Assembly (NCBI RefSeq): GCF_022370635.2
Contig: NZ_CP092362.2
Location: 1,550,001 to 1,614,000, forward strand
Length of the DNA stretch: 64,000 nt
Reading direction: 5' to 3'
Origin: Mycolicibacterium crocinum
GTDB taxonomy: Bacteria > Actinomycetota > Actinomycetes > Mycobacteriales > Mycobacteriaceae
The stretch's first letter is position 1. Each line of letters opens with the position of its first letter. Below the pieces are notes generated by a model. It saw only the letters and a program-made list of their open reading frames with translations. It was not told the DNA's origin and did not search any database. The position numbers and the translations under genes are program-made. Positions 17,364 to 26,551 of this stretch are shown here, one piece after another.

Positions 17364-18896
17364 ATGCCGCAGCTCGAATTCATCCAGCAGTCAGGCGCAT
17401 TGGGATATGCGCTGCTGTTCGGTCCAGGCATCGTCCTGTTGCTCATCGCCCTCGCGGTGAAGGGGGCCGTCAAAACGACACACAACTTCGTGATATCCGG
17501 CCGGCTGCTCGGCTTCGGGTTCGGCGTTGCCTCACTCATCTCGGTGTGGACATGGTCGATGGCAGTGATGCTGTCGTCGGCACAGGCCTACACCTGGGGT
17601 ACGTCGGGCCTGGTCTGGTTCATCGTGCCCAACGGCCTCGCCGTGATCATCATGGTGCCGTTCGCGTTGAAGCTCCGGCAGAAGATGCCGTCCGGCTACA
17701 CGCTCGCGGAGTTCATCCGCGCCCGATTCCAGAACACGATCAGCAGTGTGGCGACACTGGTCTTCCTGATCGGTGCGCTGCTCGGCGTCATCATGATCAA
17801 CCTCGCTGGGCTAGTTCTCGTGATGAACAAGATCTTCGGCCTCACCCCGATCGGGATCGTCATCACCGGCATCGTCGTGGTCACCGTCTACTCGTACTTC
17901 GGTGGGTTGACGACATCCGCCGTCACGGGCACGTTGAACACCCTGCTGCTGGGTGTTGGATCGTCCGTCGTGGTGCTCTTCGCGTTGGCGAAAGCCGGCG
18001 GCGCCGACCTGGTCTTCAACAAGGTCGAGGCACTCGGCGATCAGCACCTGAACCCCTTCAATCCGGTCACCGCGGCGAGCTTCGGTCTGGCCCTGGCTCT
18101 CGGGCTTCTGACCAACGTCATCGCTGATCAGTCATTCTGGCAACGTGTTTGGGCGATCCGGCCCAAGGACCTCGGCCGCAGCTTCCTGTGGGCGGGCGTG
18201 TGGTTCTACCCCATACCGCTGGCACTCGGGCTGCTCGGCTTCATCGGCGTCGCCTACGGCGTGACGCCCGAGCAGCTGGGATCGCTGGGCGCGGGAGCGA
18301 TCGGCCCTCATGTCATCGCCAGTCTCGGTCTGCCGGTGTTCATCATCGCCCTCTACACGCTCGTGGTGGTCAACGCGTGCTTCGCGGCCATCGACGGCGC
18401 GCTGTCGGGAGTCACCTCATTGGTGGCGGTCGACATCGTCCACCGCTACTGGCCCAGGGTGTCCGAGCGCAAGCTGCTCACCATCACCAAGACCAGCATG
18501 ATCGTTGCGGCCGCCATCGCCGGTGGTGTGGTGCTGACCGGCATCGACTACGTGAATCTCGTGACGACGGTGTACTTCTACGGCACCAGCCTGCTGATAC
18601 CGGTGACGTTGAGCATCTTCTGGTCGCGGATGACCGGGGCGGGGTACGTCGCGGGTGTGCTGGCAGGTATCGCCGTCGGCGGTCCGCTGCGCGAGACGCT
18701 TGGGCCCACCTACGGACCGCTGTTCGGAATCATCGGTCTGATCGCCGCGTCGGCCATCGTCTCAGTCGTCGTGAGTTTGCGAGCCAACACCCGATTCGAC
18801 TTCGACAGCCTCGCGGAGGGCAAGGCGGCGCTGCTCGAACGCGACACCGCGGCCAAGCCCTCCGCCGATGACCCCGTCCCCGCCGGACAGCAGTAA
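17364..18896 (+). CDS. Sodium:solute symporter (SSS family)
   Basis: A 510-residue integral membrane protein with about 13 hydrophobic segments. Diagnostic SSS features are ISGRLLGFGFGVASLISVWTWS in the first discontinuous helix region, PSGYTLAEFIRARF and VYSYFGGLTTSAVTGTLN. An AAGGAG Shine-Dalgarno lies 7-8 nt before ATG 17364. Position between two flavin monooxygenases and next to a cysteine synthase suggests import of their substrate, possibly an organosulfur compound. SSS members carry sugars, amino acids, carboxylates or urea, so the cargo is not certain. Confidence 0.88.
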   Translation: MPQLEFIQQSGALGYALLFGPGIVLLLIALAVKGAVKTTHNFVISGRLLGFGFGVASLISVWTWSMAVMLSSAQAYTWGTSGLVWFIVPNGLAVIIMVPFALKLRQKMPSGYTLAEFIRARFQNTISSVATLVFLIGALLGVIMINLAGLVLVMNKIFGLTPIGIVITGIVVVTVYSYFGGLTTSAVTGTLNTLLLGVGSSVVVLFALAKAGGADLVFNKVEALGDQHLNPFNPVTAASFGLALALGLLTNVIADQSFWQRVWAIRPKDLGRSFLWAGVWFYPIPLALGLLGFIGVAYGVTPEQLGSLGAGAIGPHVIASLGLPVFIIALYTLVVVNACFAAIDGALSGVTSLVAVDIVHRYWPRVSERKLLTITKTSMIVAAAIAGGVVLTGIDYVNLVTTVYFYGTSLLIPVTLSIFWSRMTGAGYVAGVLAGIAVGGPLRETLGPTYGPLFGIIGLIAASAIVSVVVSLRANTRFDFDSLAEGKAALLERDTAAKPSADDPVPAGQQ

Positions 18897-18918
18897 CGGC
18901 CGAACGAAAGGCATTGTC

Positions 18919-19260
18919 GTGACTCTTTTCTATCTCGGCGCGGGCATCGGTGTGTTGCTCGCGGCCGTCTACCTGACCGTTGGCACGCTCAGCTTCCTGC
19001 GGATCCGACGAGAGTTGGCCCAAGGCAACGGAATCGACGCCCTCGCCGACGAGGTCGACTCCTCGGAGATCGCACTGGTTCCCGGCTTCTCGTGGAAGGC
19101 CTCGCTCGCGGTTCTGACGTCGTTCGTTCTGTTGGTCATCGCCTCCTACAGTGGCGCCTTCTGGTACGTGCTCGCGTTCAGCGGACTCGGTACGGCCGCT
19201 GCGGTGATCGTCGCGTTCGTCCTCGAGTTGCGCGGCGACCGAGCGAGGTCTGCCGCGTGA
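18919..19260 (+). CDS. Small membrane protein linked to the symporter
   Basis: A 113-residue protein with about three transmembrane segments (near 1-25, ~60-80 and ~82-103). GTG 18919 follows an AAAGG site at the expected spacing; an upstream in-frame ATG inside the symporter gene has no such site. Its stop overlaps the GTG of the next monooxygenase by 4 bp. I do not recognise the family; a role as accessory subunit of the symporter is inferred only from position. Confidence 0.7.
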   Translation: MTLFYLGAGIGVLLAAVYLTVGTLSFLRIRRELAQGNGIDALADEVDSSEIALVPGFSWKASLAVLTSFVLLVIASYSGAFWYVLAFSGLGTAAAVIVAFVLELRGDRARSAA

Positions 19261-20582
19261 GCGTCACCAAGAAGAAGGCGCATCTGCTGGGATTCGTACA
19301 GCACGGCGTGATGAACCACGCCTCCACGATGTGGGCGCACCCGCGGGACAAGGTCGGCTACCACTGGTCGCGGCCGGAGTATTGGCGCGATCTCGGAAGA
19401 ACCATGGAGCGCGGCCTATTCGACGCGATGTTCATCGCCGACGAACTCGCGCCCTACACCACCTACAAGGGCACCTCGGATCCAGTTGTCAAATTCGCCG
19501 GCCAGTGTCCAGTACACGAGCCAGCCAGCGTCGTCCCGATCGTGGGGGCGTTCACCCAGCACCTCGGCATCGGCATCACGTTGTCGACTTCCTTTGTGCC
19601 GCCGTACATGATGGCCCGTCAGCTCTCGACGCTCGACCATTTGACCGGTGGCCGCGTCGGCTGGAACATCGTCACCTCGTATTCGAAGAGCGAGTTCCAA
19701 GCGATGGGTAAGGAGAATCTGACGCCGCGCGACAAGCGCTACGAGGTGGTCGAGGAGTACATGCAGCTGCTGTACCAGCTGTGGGATTCGTGGGACGACG
19801 ACGCGATCGTCTACGACCGCGACAACGGTGTCTTCGCCGACCCGTCGAAGGTGCGCGAGGTCGACTTCCAGGGCGAGTTCTTCAAATCGAAGGGTCGCCA
19901 CTTCGTCGCGCCGTCACCGCAGAAACGACCGGTGCTGTGGCAGGCCGGATCTTCCGACCAGGGCCGCGAATTCGCGGCCAAGCACGCGGAGTCCGTGTTC
20001 GGCATCTTCCCGACACCCAAGAGCATGCGGGCCTACGCCGACGACATCCGCACCCGCGCCAGCGACGCCGGCCGCGACCCGGAGTCGGTCAAGCTGATCT
20101 ACGGTCTGCAGACGATCATCGACCGGGACAAGGGCCGCGCCAACGACCGCTACGCCGAGTTTGTCGAGAAGGTTCAGATCGAGAGTGCGCTCGGAATCCT
20201 TTCCGGTCACACCGGTTTCGACTTCTCGACGCTCGGCCTCGATGACAATGTGGTCGACGCTGACGTCCAAGGCATTCGCGGTCTGTTCGACGCAATCCTC
20301 GAAGCCAAGGACGGCGCCCCGGTGACGGTGCGGGAGGCCGCGCAGATCTACGGCGTTTCGATGGGCGCCCCGGTGGCGGTCGGTACTCCCTCCGATGTCG
20401 CCGACCAGATGGAGCAGTACCTCGACGAGGGCGGCTGCAACGGTTTCATGATGCTGGCCACCGATACACCGGGCTGCTTCAACGACATGACCGAACTGCT
20501 GGTGCCAGAACTACAGCGTCGCGGACGGTTCCGCACCCGCTATCCCGGCACCACGCTGCGAGAGAGCTTGCAGGAGTACTGA
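19257..20582 (+). CDS. DszA/NtaA/SnaA-family FMNH2-dependent monooxygenase
   Basis: A 441-residue flavin monooxygenase of the nitrilotriacetate/dibenzothiophene-sulfone type. Family hallmarks: HPRDKVGYHWSRPEYW near the N-terminus, ERGLFDAMFIADEL, STLDHLTGGRVGWNIVTS, NLTPRDKRYEVVEEYMQLL, WQAGSSDQGREFAAKHAESVF and a C-terminal GTPSDVADQMEQYLDEGGCNGFM. These enzymes oxidise sulfones, amines or thioethers using FMNH2 from a partner reductase. It starts with GTG in a 4-bp overlap with the small membrane protein. In this operon a C-S bond-cleaving role that releases sulfite is attractive but unproven. Confidence 0.88.
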   Translation: MSVTKKKAHLLGFVQHGVMNHASTMWAHPRDKVGYHWSRPEYWRDLGRTMERGLFDAMFIADELAPYTTYKGTSDPVVKFAGQCPVHEPASVVPIVGAFTQHLGIGITLSTSFVPPYMMARQLSTLDHLTGGRVGWNIVTSYSKSEFQAMGKENLTPRDKRYEVVEEYMQLLYQLWDSWDDDAIVYDRDNGVFADPSKVREVDFQGEFFKSKGRHFVAPSPQKRPVLWQAGSSDQGREFAAKHAESVFGIFPTPKSMRAYADDIRTRASDAGRDPESVKLIYGLQTIIDRDKGRANDRYAEFVEKVQIESALGILSGHTGFDFSTLGLDDNVVDADVQGIRGLFDAILEAKDGAPVTVREAAQIYGVSMGAPVAVGTPSDVADQMEQYLDEGGCNGFMMLATDTPGCFNDMTELLVPELQRRGRFRTRYPGTTLRESLQEY

Positions 20583-20588
20583 GCCACC

Positions 20589-20603
20589 GCCGGCTGAACC
20601 GGC
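20589..20603 (+). terminator. Weak hairpin after the sulfur operon
   Basis: GCCGG-CTGAA-CCGGC is a 5-bp GC stem 7 nt after the monooxygenase stop, without a U-tract. Confidence 0.3.
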
Positions 20604-20644
20604 ACGCCTTCCCGCCCCGCCCTTGACTGACGGTTTGGTCGTAT

Positions 20645-20660
20645 GTGACGATTTCGTCAC
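20645..20660. promoter_or_regulatory. Palindromic operator before the CoA ligase/P450 pair
   Basis: GTGACGATTTCGTCAC has perfect 7-bp arms around a 2-nt centre. It lies between a TTGACT hexamer (20623-20628) and the ligase start, next to TATATC. It looks like a TetR- or GntR-type operator; no regulator gene is adjacent. Confidence 0.5.
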
Positions 20661-20695
20661 TTATATCAGCGAGGAAGGCGAGGTGGCGACGGGTG

Positions 20696-22669
20696 ATGCC
20701 TGCGACGAACACCACAAGCACGCACGACCACGGGTCCAGCGGGGGCTCGGATCTGTTGTGGCCACGCTGCCAGTCGCCGGGCGACCTCGCGGTGATCGAA
20801 GCGATCCCGCTCGAGCAGCGCGGGCTGCCTGCGTGTACCTACGACGTCGTACTTCGGGCCGGTCGGCTGTGGCCGGACCGAGTGGCTCTCTCGGTCATGC
20901 GGGGCGGCTCCGACTACATGGCCTGCGCGCAGCGAACGTTCGGCGAACCGGCCGCCGATGTCACCCGCGCCGCGAAAGCCCTGCGGCGCTGCGGTGTTGG
21001 CCGCCACGACGCGGTGATGCTGATCAGCCCGAACTGCGACGAGCTCATCACCGCCACGCTGGCCGCCCAGGCGGCAGGCATCGCCGCGCCCGTCAACGGG
21101 TCGTTAGCGAAGGAGCATATTGCCCAGCTCGCCCGGCAATCCGGTGCCCGCGTCCTCGTCACCGCGTGCCCGCAACTGGACCCCGCCGGCGTGGACATAG
21201 CCGCAACGCTGGTCGCCGCGGGGCTGATCGACACGGTCCTGTTGTTGCGCCCGACGGCAGCCGGGCCGCCCGCCGGCTCGGCGCCCACCCTTGACGGTGC
21301 CGACGTCGCCTATCTGTCGGCGTTGACTGCGGAGCACGACGCCGAACCGATGATCGACGGGTATGCCGATTCCGCCGAGTTGGCGTCGTTGTTCCACACC
21401 GGTGGCACCACCGGAGCGCCGAAGTTGGCGGCCCACACCCACTGCAACGAGGTGACCGACGCGTGGACGGTCGCGATCAACGTGACTCTCGACGAGGACT
21501 CGGTGTTGTTCGCGGCACTGCCGCTGTTTCACGTCAACGCGGTGATCGTGACGCTGCTGGCGCCGCTACTGCGCGGCCAGGCTGTGGTGTGGGCCGGTCC
21601 GCTCGGCTACCGCGATGTGGGGTTGTATCAAAACTTCTGGCGCATCGTCGAGCACTACCGGTTGGCCGCGCTGAGTGCGGTACCCACCGTCTACTCGGTG
21701 CTGGCCCAAATTCCGGTGGACGCCGACATCAGCACCCTTGCCTCCGCGGTGGTCGGTGCGTCGCCGCTGCCGGAGACCGTGCGCCGCGACTTCCGCGTCG
21801 CCACCGGGGTGGAGCTGACCGAGGGATACGGCCTCACCGAAGCCACCTGCGCCAGTGCGCGCAGTTTCGCTGACGATCCCAGGCCCGGATCGGTGGGCCA
21901 ACGGATGCCCTACCAACAACTCAAGGCCGTCGAGATCACACCCGACGGACTCTGGCGGGACCTGCCGGCCGGTGAGGTCGGCACGTTGGCCATCAGTGGG
22001 CCAACGGTATTCCCGGGTTACGTGGTTTCGCGCACCGACGATGATTTCGTTCTCGACGGCCGCGGGACGCTGCGTGATGGCTGGCTCGATACCGGCGATC
22101 TGGCCCGGGTAGACGATGACGGCTTCGTTTATCTGGCTGGTCGCGCGAAGGATCTGATCATCCGTGGCGGCCACAACATTGACCCGGCACTCGTCGAGGA
22201 CGCGCTGCTTGCCCACCCGGACGTGACCGCGGCCGCCGCCGTGGGGCGCCCGGACATTCATGCCGGAGAGGTACCGGTCGGGTTCGTTACTGTGCGAGCG
22301 GGGTCCAGCGTGACCGGCGACGATCTCGCCTCCTTCGCCGGCGGCCGGGTCACCGAGCGCGCGGCGGCCCCTAAAGCGGTCACCATCGTCGACACGTTGC
22401 CCATCACGGATGTCGGGAAGCCTTACAAACTCGCATTGCGCGCCGCCGCCGCGGAGCAGGCCCTCATCGATGCCTTGTCCGGCCGGCCCGGCGTGCTGGA
22501 AGTCCGCGGTGAGGTCACCGCGGGTCGGCCGTCGGTCACGATCAACGTGGCGTCGGGTGCCGACCGAGCGGCCGTCGAACACATCACCAAGTCGTTTGCG
22601 CTCGACTGCACCATCACCACGACAACCTCCGACGCCCACGACGACCAGGAGACAGCCTGTGTTCGGTGA
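20696..22669 (+). CDS. AMP-dependent acyl-CoA synthetase/ligase
   Basis: A 657-residue ANL-superfamily enzyme. It has the A3 phosphate loop HTGGTTGAPK (~235-244), the A5 motif EGYGLTEAT, A7 DGWLDTGDLARVDDDGFVYLAGRAKDLIIRGG and the adenylating lysine in GKPYK (~578). About 60 extra residues follow the A10 lysine. It activates a carboxylic acid to its CoA thioester; the substrate is unknown. ATG 20696 is preferred over GTG 20645 because the latter lies inside the operator palindrome. The P450 gene overlaps its last 11 bp, so the two probably act on the same compound, perhaps an aromatic or isoprenoid acid. Confidence 0.85.
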   Translation: MPATNTTSTHDHGSSGGSDLLWPRCQSPGDLAVIEAIPLEQRGLPACTYDVVLRAGRLWPDRVALSVMRGGSDYMACAQRTFGEPAADVTRAAKALRRCGVGRHDAVMLISPNCDELITATLAAQAAGIAAPVNGSLAKEHIAQLARQSGARVLVTACPQLDPAGVDIAATLVAAGLIDTVLLLRPTAAGPPAGSAPTLDGADVAYLSALTAEHDAEPMIDGYADSAELASLFHTGGTTGAPKLAAHTHCNEVTDAWTVAINVTLDEDSVLFAALPLFHVNAVIVTLLAPLLRGQAVVWAGPLGYRDVGLYQNFWRIVEHYRLAALSAVPTVYSVLAQIPVDADISTLASAVVGASPLPETVRRDFRVATGVELTEGYGLTEATCASARSFADDPRPGSVGQRMPYQQLKAVEITPDGLWRDLPAGEVGTLAISGPTVFPGYVVSRTDDDFVLDGRGTLRDGWLDTGDLARVDDDGFVYLAGRAKDLIIRGGHNIDPALVEDALLAHPDVTAAAAVGRPDIHAGEVPVGFVTVRAGSSVTGDDLASFAGGRVTERAAAPKAVTIVDTLPITDVGKPYKLALRAAAAEQALIDALSGRPGVLEVRGEVTAGRPSVTINVASGADRAAVEHITKSFALDCTITTTTSDAHDDQETACVR

Positions 22670-23849
22670 TCCTCCTGGCGTGCCGACCTACCGGCCCGAC
22701 ATCTACAGCAGGTCGGCCATCCTCGATCCCTACCCGCACTACCGGGCCCTGCGCGATCTGGGCGCGGTGGTGTGGCTGCGCCGGCACCGGCTGTATGCCC
22801 TCCCGCGGTACGCGGAATGTAAAGCGACGCTGCGGGACGACGGTCTGTACCTCTCCGGGCACGGGGTCGCGGCCAACCCTGCCGCCAACCGCCTCTCCCG
22901 TGGCACGACGCTCAACAGCGACGGTGTTGAGCACGAACGGCGCCGCAAGCTCGTCGCCCATCGCTTGATGCCTCGCGCACTTCGCGCACTCGCCGACAGC
23001 GTTGATCAACAGGCGACATCACTTGTCGATGCCGCCATCCAGCGGGGCAGGCTCGATGCGGTCACCGACCTCGCGACCGCGTTACCCCTGGCCGTCGTAC
23101 CGGACATGGTCGGCTGGCCACCGGATCGACGAGAGCACCTGATGGACTGGGGTGCAGCGACTTTCGACGTCCTTGGCCCGGCCAACTGGCAGGCCGTCAA
23201 AGCACTGCCGCGCAGTCTGCATATGCTGCGCTTCGCCCGTCGCGTTGTTCGGGACCGCAATGTCCTGCCCGGCAGCATGGCCGACGAACTGCTTGCCGCC
23301 GTTGACGAAGGTGTCCTCTCGGCCGACGAGGTGCCGCCGCTGTTGATCGATTACATCGGGCCGTCCGTGGACACCACGGTCAGCGCGATCTCGAGCGCGA
23401 TCTATCTGTTCGCCACCCACCCCGACCAGTGGGCGCTGCTCAAGGAGAACCCCGCTCTGCTACCCAATGCCATCAACGAGGTGGTGCGGTACGAGTCGCC
23501 GCTGCGTGCGTTCACTCGAAAGACGCTGCGGACCAATAGAATCGCTGACGTAACGATCCCGGAGGGTGCTCGGGTACTGGTGCTGTACGCATCGGCCAAC
23601 CGCGATGAACGCGAGTGGGATGCCCCCGACGCTTTTGACATCCGCAACGATGCCGGCCGGCACGTTGGGTTCGGCAACGGTGCCCATGCCTGTGCCGGGC
23701 AAGGCCTGGCGCGACTGGAGACGACGGCCATGCTCAAAGCTCTTGTCGACCGCGTCGAGCGCATCGATCTGATCGGCGAACCGACCTGGGCGGTCAACAA
23801 CATCATCCACCGTCACCACCGGCTGCCCGTGCAACTGATCGCGGCGTGA
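22659..23849 (+). CDS. Cytochrome P450
   Basis: A 396-residue soluble class I P450. Heme ligand Cys345 sits in GFGNGAHACAGQG, the ExxR motif is EVVR (~274), and the I-helix reads IGPSVDTTVSAISS with the acid/Thr pair for O2 activation. GTG 22659 follows AGGAG (22647-22651) by 7 nt and overlaps the ligase stop. The FDVLGPAN segment and general pattern remind me of CYP199-type aromatic-acid demethylases, but this is only an impression. No ferredoxin or reductase is encoded nearby, so electrons must come from elsewhere. Confidence 0.9.
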   Translation: MFGDPPGVPTYRPDIYSRSAILDPYPHYRALRDLGAVVWLRRHRLYALPRYAECKATLRDDGLYLSGHGVAANPAANRLSRGTTLNSDGVEHERRRKLVAHRLMPRALRALADSVDQQATSLVDAAIQRGRLDAVTDLATALPLAVVPDMVGWPPDRREHLMDWGAATFDVLGPANWQAVKALPRSLHMLRFARRVVRDRNVLPGSMADELLAAVDEGVLSADEVPPLLIDYIGPSVDTTVSAISSAIYLFATHPDQWALLKENPALLPNAINEVVRYESPLRAFTRKTLRTNRIADVTIPEGARVLVLYASANRDEREWDAPDAFDIRNDAGRHVGFGNGAHACAGQGLARLETTAMLKALVDRVERIDLIGEPTWAVNNIIHRHHRLPVQLIAA

Positions 23850-23888
23850 TCTCACGGTGATTGATGTCTACGCGCAGCAGGTGCATTC

Positions 23889-23941
23889 AGTGAGAAGTCT
23901 CGCAGGGATCTACTCACGATTTGTCTGCGTGAGTTCTCACT
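23889..23941. terminator. Large hairpin between convergent genes (P450 and ABC transporter)
   Basis: Arms AGTGAGAAGTCTCGCAG (23889-23905) and CTGCGTGAGTTCTCACT (23925-23941) pair at 13 of 17 positions around a 19-nt loop. An alternative stem CTCACG (23913-23918) / CGTGAG (23928-23933) overlaps it. Placed between two convergent genes, it probably ends transcription from both sides. The design matches the hairpin at 43284-43336. Confidence 0.5.
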
Positions 23942-23969
23942 CAGTGTGGTCGGGCTGGCCTCAGCAGCC

Positions 23970-26543
23970 CTAGGCGCTCTTGAGCCGGATCTTCCACCGG
24001 ACCAGCGACAGATACCCGAGGCACAGCACCCCCAGCATGCCCATGTCGAACCACCACCGGCCGGCGCTGTGCTCCCAATGCCGGTCCTTCGGCGTCAGCG
24101 GGCCGGGCACCAACTTGATCAGGTCGATGGTCGACGCCGACGCCGCAAAGCCCCAGCGCGCCGGCGTGATCCAGGACAGCTGATCGAGCACCAGCCGGCC
24201 GGTCACCGGGATCATTCCGCCGGAGAACACCAACTGGCTCATCACCGCGACCACCAGCAGCGGCATGATCTGCTCGTTGGACTTGGCCAACGCCGAGAGC
24301 GCCAGGCCCACCATCGCCGCGGTGACCGTCGTCGCGGCCATCACCACGAACAGCTCCATCGTCGGGCTCAGGAACGTCAGCGATCCCTGCGTCGGACCGC
24401 CCTTGCCCGCCACCGTGATCGCGGTGACGATCGTGGACTGCACGATCGCGAACACCGCATAGATACACACTTTCGCGAGCAGGTAGGCGGTGGTCGACAA
24501 CCCGACCGCCTGTTCTCGGCGGAAGATCGCGCGTTCACCGATCAGGTCGCGCACCGTGAGCGCGGTGCCCATGAATATCGCACCGACATTGAGCAGCACG
24601 AGAATCTGGCCGGGCTCGTTGGGAGCGTCACCCATCGGATTGGGCACCCCGAAGCCGACGGTGCCGGGCACCGACAGCGAGAGCACACCCATGATGAACG
24701 GCAGCATCGCCAGGAACGCGAAGTAACCCCGGTCGGAGACGATCAACCGCAACTGGCGGCGGGCGATCGTCGAGAACTGGCGCAGCAGGCTGGTGTGCGT
24801 CGGCTCGCCCATCGCCGACGGTGTCTCCACCGGTGGCGGCGGGGGCGTCGGCCCGGTCTGCTGCAGATAACGCTGATACGCGGCGTCGGGATCGCCGGCA
24901 ACCGTGCTGAAGATGTCGGCCCAGTTGGTGGTGCCCATCGCCGGGCCGATCTGGCTGGGCGGCCCGCAGAACGCGGTCTTGCCGCCGGGGGCGAGCAGCA
25001 GCACCTGATCGCACACGTCGAGGTAGGTCAGCGAGTGCGTGACCACCAGCACGACGCGGCCGGCGTCGGCCAGCTGGCGCAGCATCGTCATGACCTGACG
25101 GTCCAGCGCCGGGTCCAGACCCGATGTCGGCTCGTCGAGGATCAGCAGCGACGGGCCGGTCAGCAGTTCGAGGGCCACCGAGGCGCGCTTGCGCTGACCG
25201 CCGGACAGCTTGTCCACCCGAGTGTTCTGATGCTGCGTCATCTCCAGCTCGGAGAGCACCTGGGCCACCACTTGCTGGCGGTCCTCCTTGGTGGTGTCCG
25301 GCGGCAGCCGCAGTTCGGCGGCGTACATCAGCGCCTGGTTGACGGTCAGCTGCCCGTGCACCACGTCGTCCTGCGGCACCATGCCGATCCGGGAGCGCAG
25401 CGAGGCGTACTCGGCGTGGATGTTGTGACCCTCGAAAGTGACTGTGCCACTTGTCGGATGGGTGTAGCCGGCGACCAGTCGCGCAAACGTCGACTTACCC
25501 GCACCGGACGGACCGATCACCGCGGTCAGCGTGCCGGGGCGCGCGGTCAGCGAGATGTTGTCCAGCAGCGTCTTGTTGTTCTCGATCGTCCACGTCACCG
25601 CGCGAACGTCCAGGCCGCCGGTCGCGGTGGCCGCCTCGGTCTCGGTGCGCCGGGCCAGTGTGCCGCCCGCGAAGACGAGGTCGATGTTGCCGATCGTGAC
25701 GGTGTCGCCCTCGTTCAGCATCGCGGTGTCGACCCGGCTGCCGTTGACGAACGTGCCGTTGATGCTGCGGTTGTCGACGATCTCCGTGCCGCCCGGCGTC
25801 GGGATCAGCGTGGCGTGGTGGCGCGAGGCCAGGACGTCGGGGATGACGATGTCGTTGTCGGTCGCGCGGCCGATCTTGATCCCGCCCGGCGGCACATCAC
25901 CGGGTGCGCCAGGGCGCAGGATCTTCAGCATGGACGTCGCAAGATTCGACGACGACTGTGCGGGCTTGCCGACCGCCGGGCGCATCTGCGTCGGCGCTGC
26001 GGGCGTGGATCCCATCGGCCCCGTCGCGGCGGGCGGGTGGTAGGTCGGCTGCGCCCGCGAGCCGCTGGTCGGATATGCCGGCGGCTGGTGGGCGGGTTGG
26101 GCCTGCGACGGCGGGGGTGGCCAGTGCTGGGCCGTCGACGAACCGCGGCTCGGGTTCGCCGGCCACGACGGTGACGACGGCGGCACGGACATCCGCACCC
26201 CGGACGTCTGTGGCGGGCGGCCCACCGATCCCTGATGGCGACCGAGGCCGAAACTCATCGGCGGTCCGTCGGGGTTACCGACGTTGACGGTCAGGCCGTC
26301 GCTGATATCCACCGACGGCACTCGCCGGCCATGCACGAACATGCCGTTCAGCGAGCCGTTGTCGATGGCCATCCACCGGCCGTGGTCGAAACGGAGCACA
26401 AGATGGGCGCGAGAGATCAAAGGGTGGGCGATTCGCACGTCGGCACGGAGGTCGCGGCCAACCACGACGTCATGCCCTGCGGCGAAAGTACGCTCCGACC
26501 CGTCGTACCGAACTGTCAGATCGGGCGCGGCTGGTCGAGTCAT
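23970..26543 (-). CDS. Double-FHA ABC transporter, ATPase and permease in one chain (Rv1747-like)
   Basis: An 857-residue half transporter. FHA domain 1 is at ~5-95 (VVVGRDLRADVRI, ISRAHL), followed by a Pro/Ser/Gln-rich linker, FHA domain 2 (~210-295; IKIGRATDND, ASRHHATL), an ABC ATPase (Walker A GPSGAGKST ~341, signature LSGGQRKRAS, Walker B LLILDEPTSGLDP) and a C-terminal ABC-2 membrane domain with about six helices. Rv1747 has the same order and length; its FHA domains bind phosphothreonines placed by the kinase PknF, and it has been tied to export of lipo-oligosaccharides or PIMs. No Ser/Thr kinase lies beside this copy. ATG 26543 is 8 nt after TAGAGT, suggesting a leaderless start. Confidence 0.93.
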   Translation of the reverse strand: MTRPAAPDLTVRYDGSERTFAAGHDVVVGRDLRADVRIAHPLISRAHLVLRFDHGRWMAIDNGSLNGMFVHGRRVPSVDISDGLTVNVGNPDGPPMSFGLGRHQGSVGRPPQTSGVRMSVPPSSPSWPANPSRGSSTAQHWPPPPSQAQPAHQPPAYPTSGSRAQPTYHPPAATGPMGSTPAAPTQMRPAVGKPAQSSSNLATSMLKILRPGAPGDVPPGGIKIGRATDNDIVIPDVLASRHHATLIPTPGGTEIVDNRSINGTFVNGSRVDTAMLNEGDTVTIGNIDLVFAGGTLARRTETEAATATGGLDVRAVTWTIENNKTLLDNISLTARPGTLTAVIGPSGAGKSTFARLVAGYTHPTSGTVTFEGHNIHAEYASLRSRIGMVPQDDVVHGQLTVNQALMYAAELRLPPDTTKEDRQQVVAQVLSELEMTQHQNTRVDKLSGGQRKRASVALELLTGPSLLILDEPTSGLDPALDRQVMTMLRQLADAGRVVLVVTHSLTYLDVCDQVLLLAPGGKTAFCGPPSQIGPAMGTTNWADIFSTVAGDPDAAYQRYLQQTGPTPPPPPVETPSAMGEPTHTSLLRQFSTIARRQLRLIVSDRGYFAFLAMLPFIMGVLSLSVPGTVGFGVPNPMGDAPNEPGQILVLLNVGAIFMGTALTVRDLIGERAIFRREQAVGLSTTAYLLAKVCIYAVFAIVQSTIVTAITVAGKGGPTQGSLTFLSPTMELFVVMAATTVTAAMVGLALSALAKSNEQIMPLLVVAVMSQLVFSGGMIPVTGRLVLDQLSWITPARWGFAASASTIDLIKLVPGPLTPKDRHWEHSAGRWWFDMGMLGVLCLGYLSLVRWKIRLKSA

Positions 26544-26551
26544 CGAGACCA

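Noticed and set aside
23946..26174. Long open frame antisense to the FHA-ABC gene (~740 codons)
   Set aside because: It is a by-product of GC-biased codon use on the real strand. Its composition is Arg/His/Gly/Ala-rich with no domain, and it covers clear FHA and ATPase motifs on the other strand.
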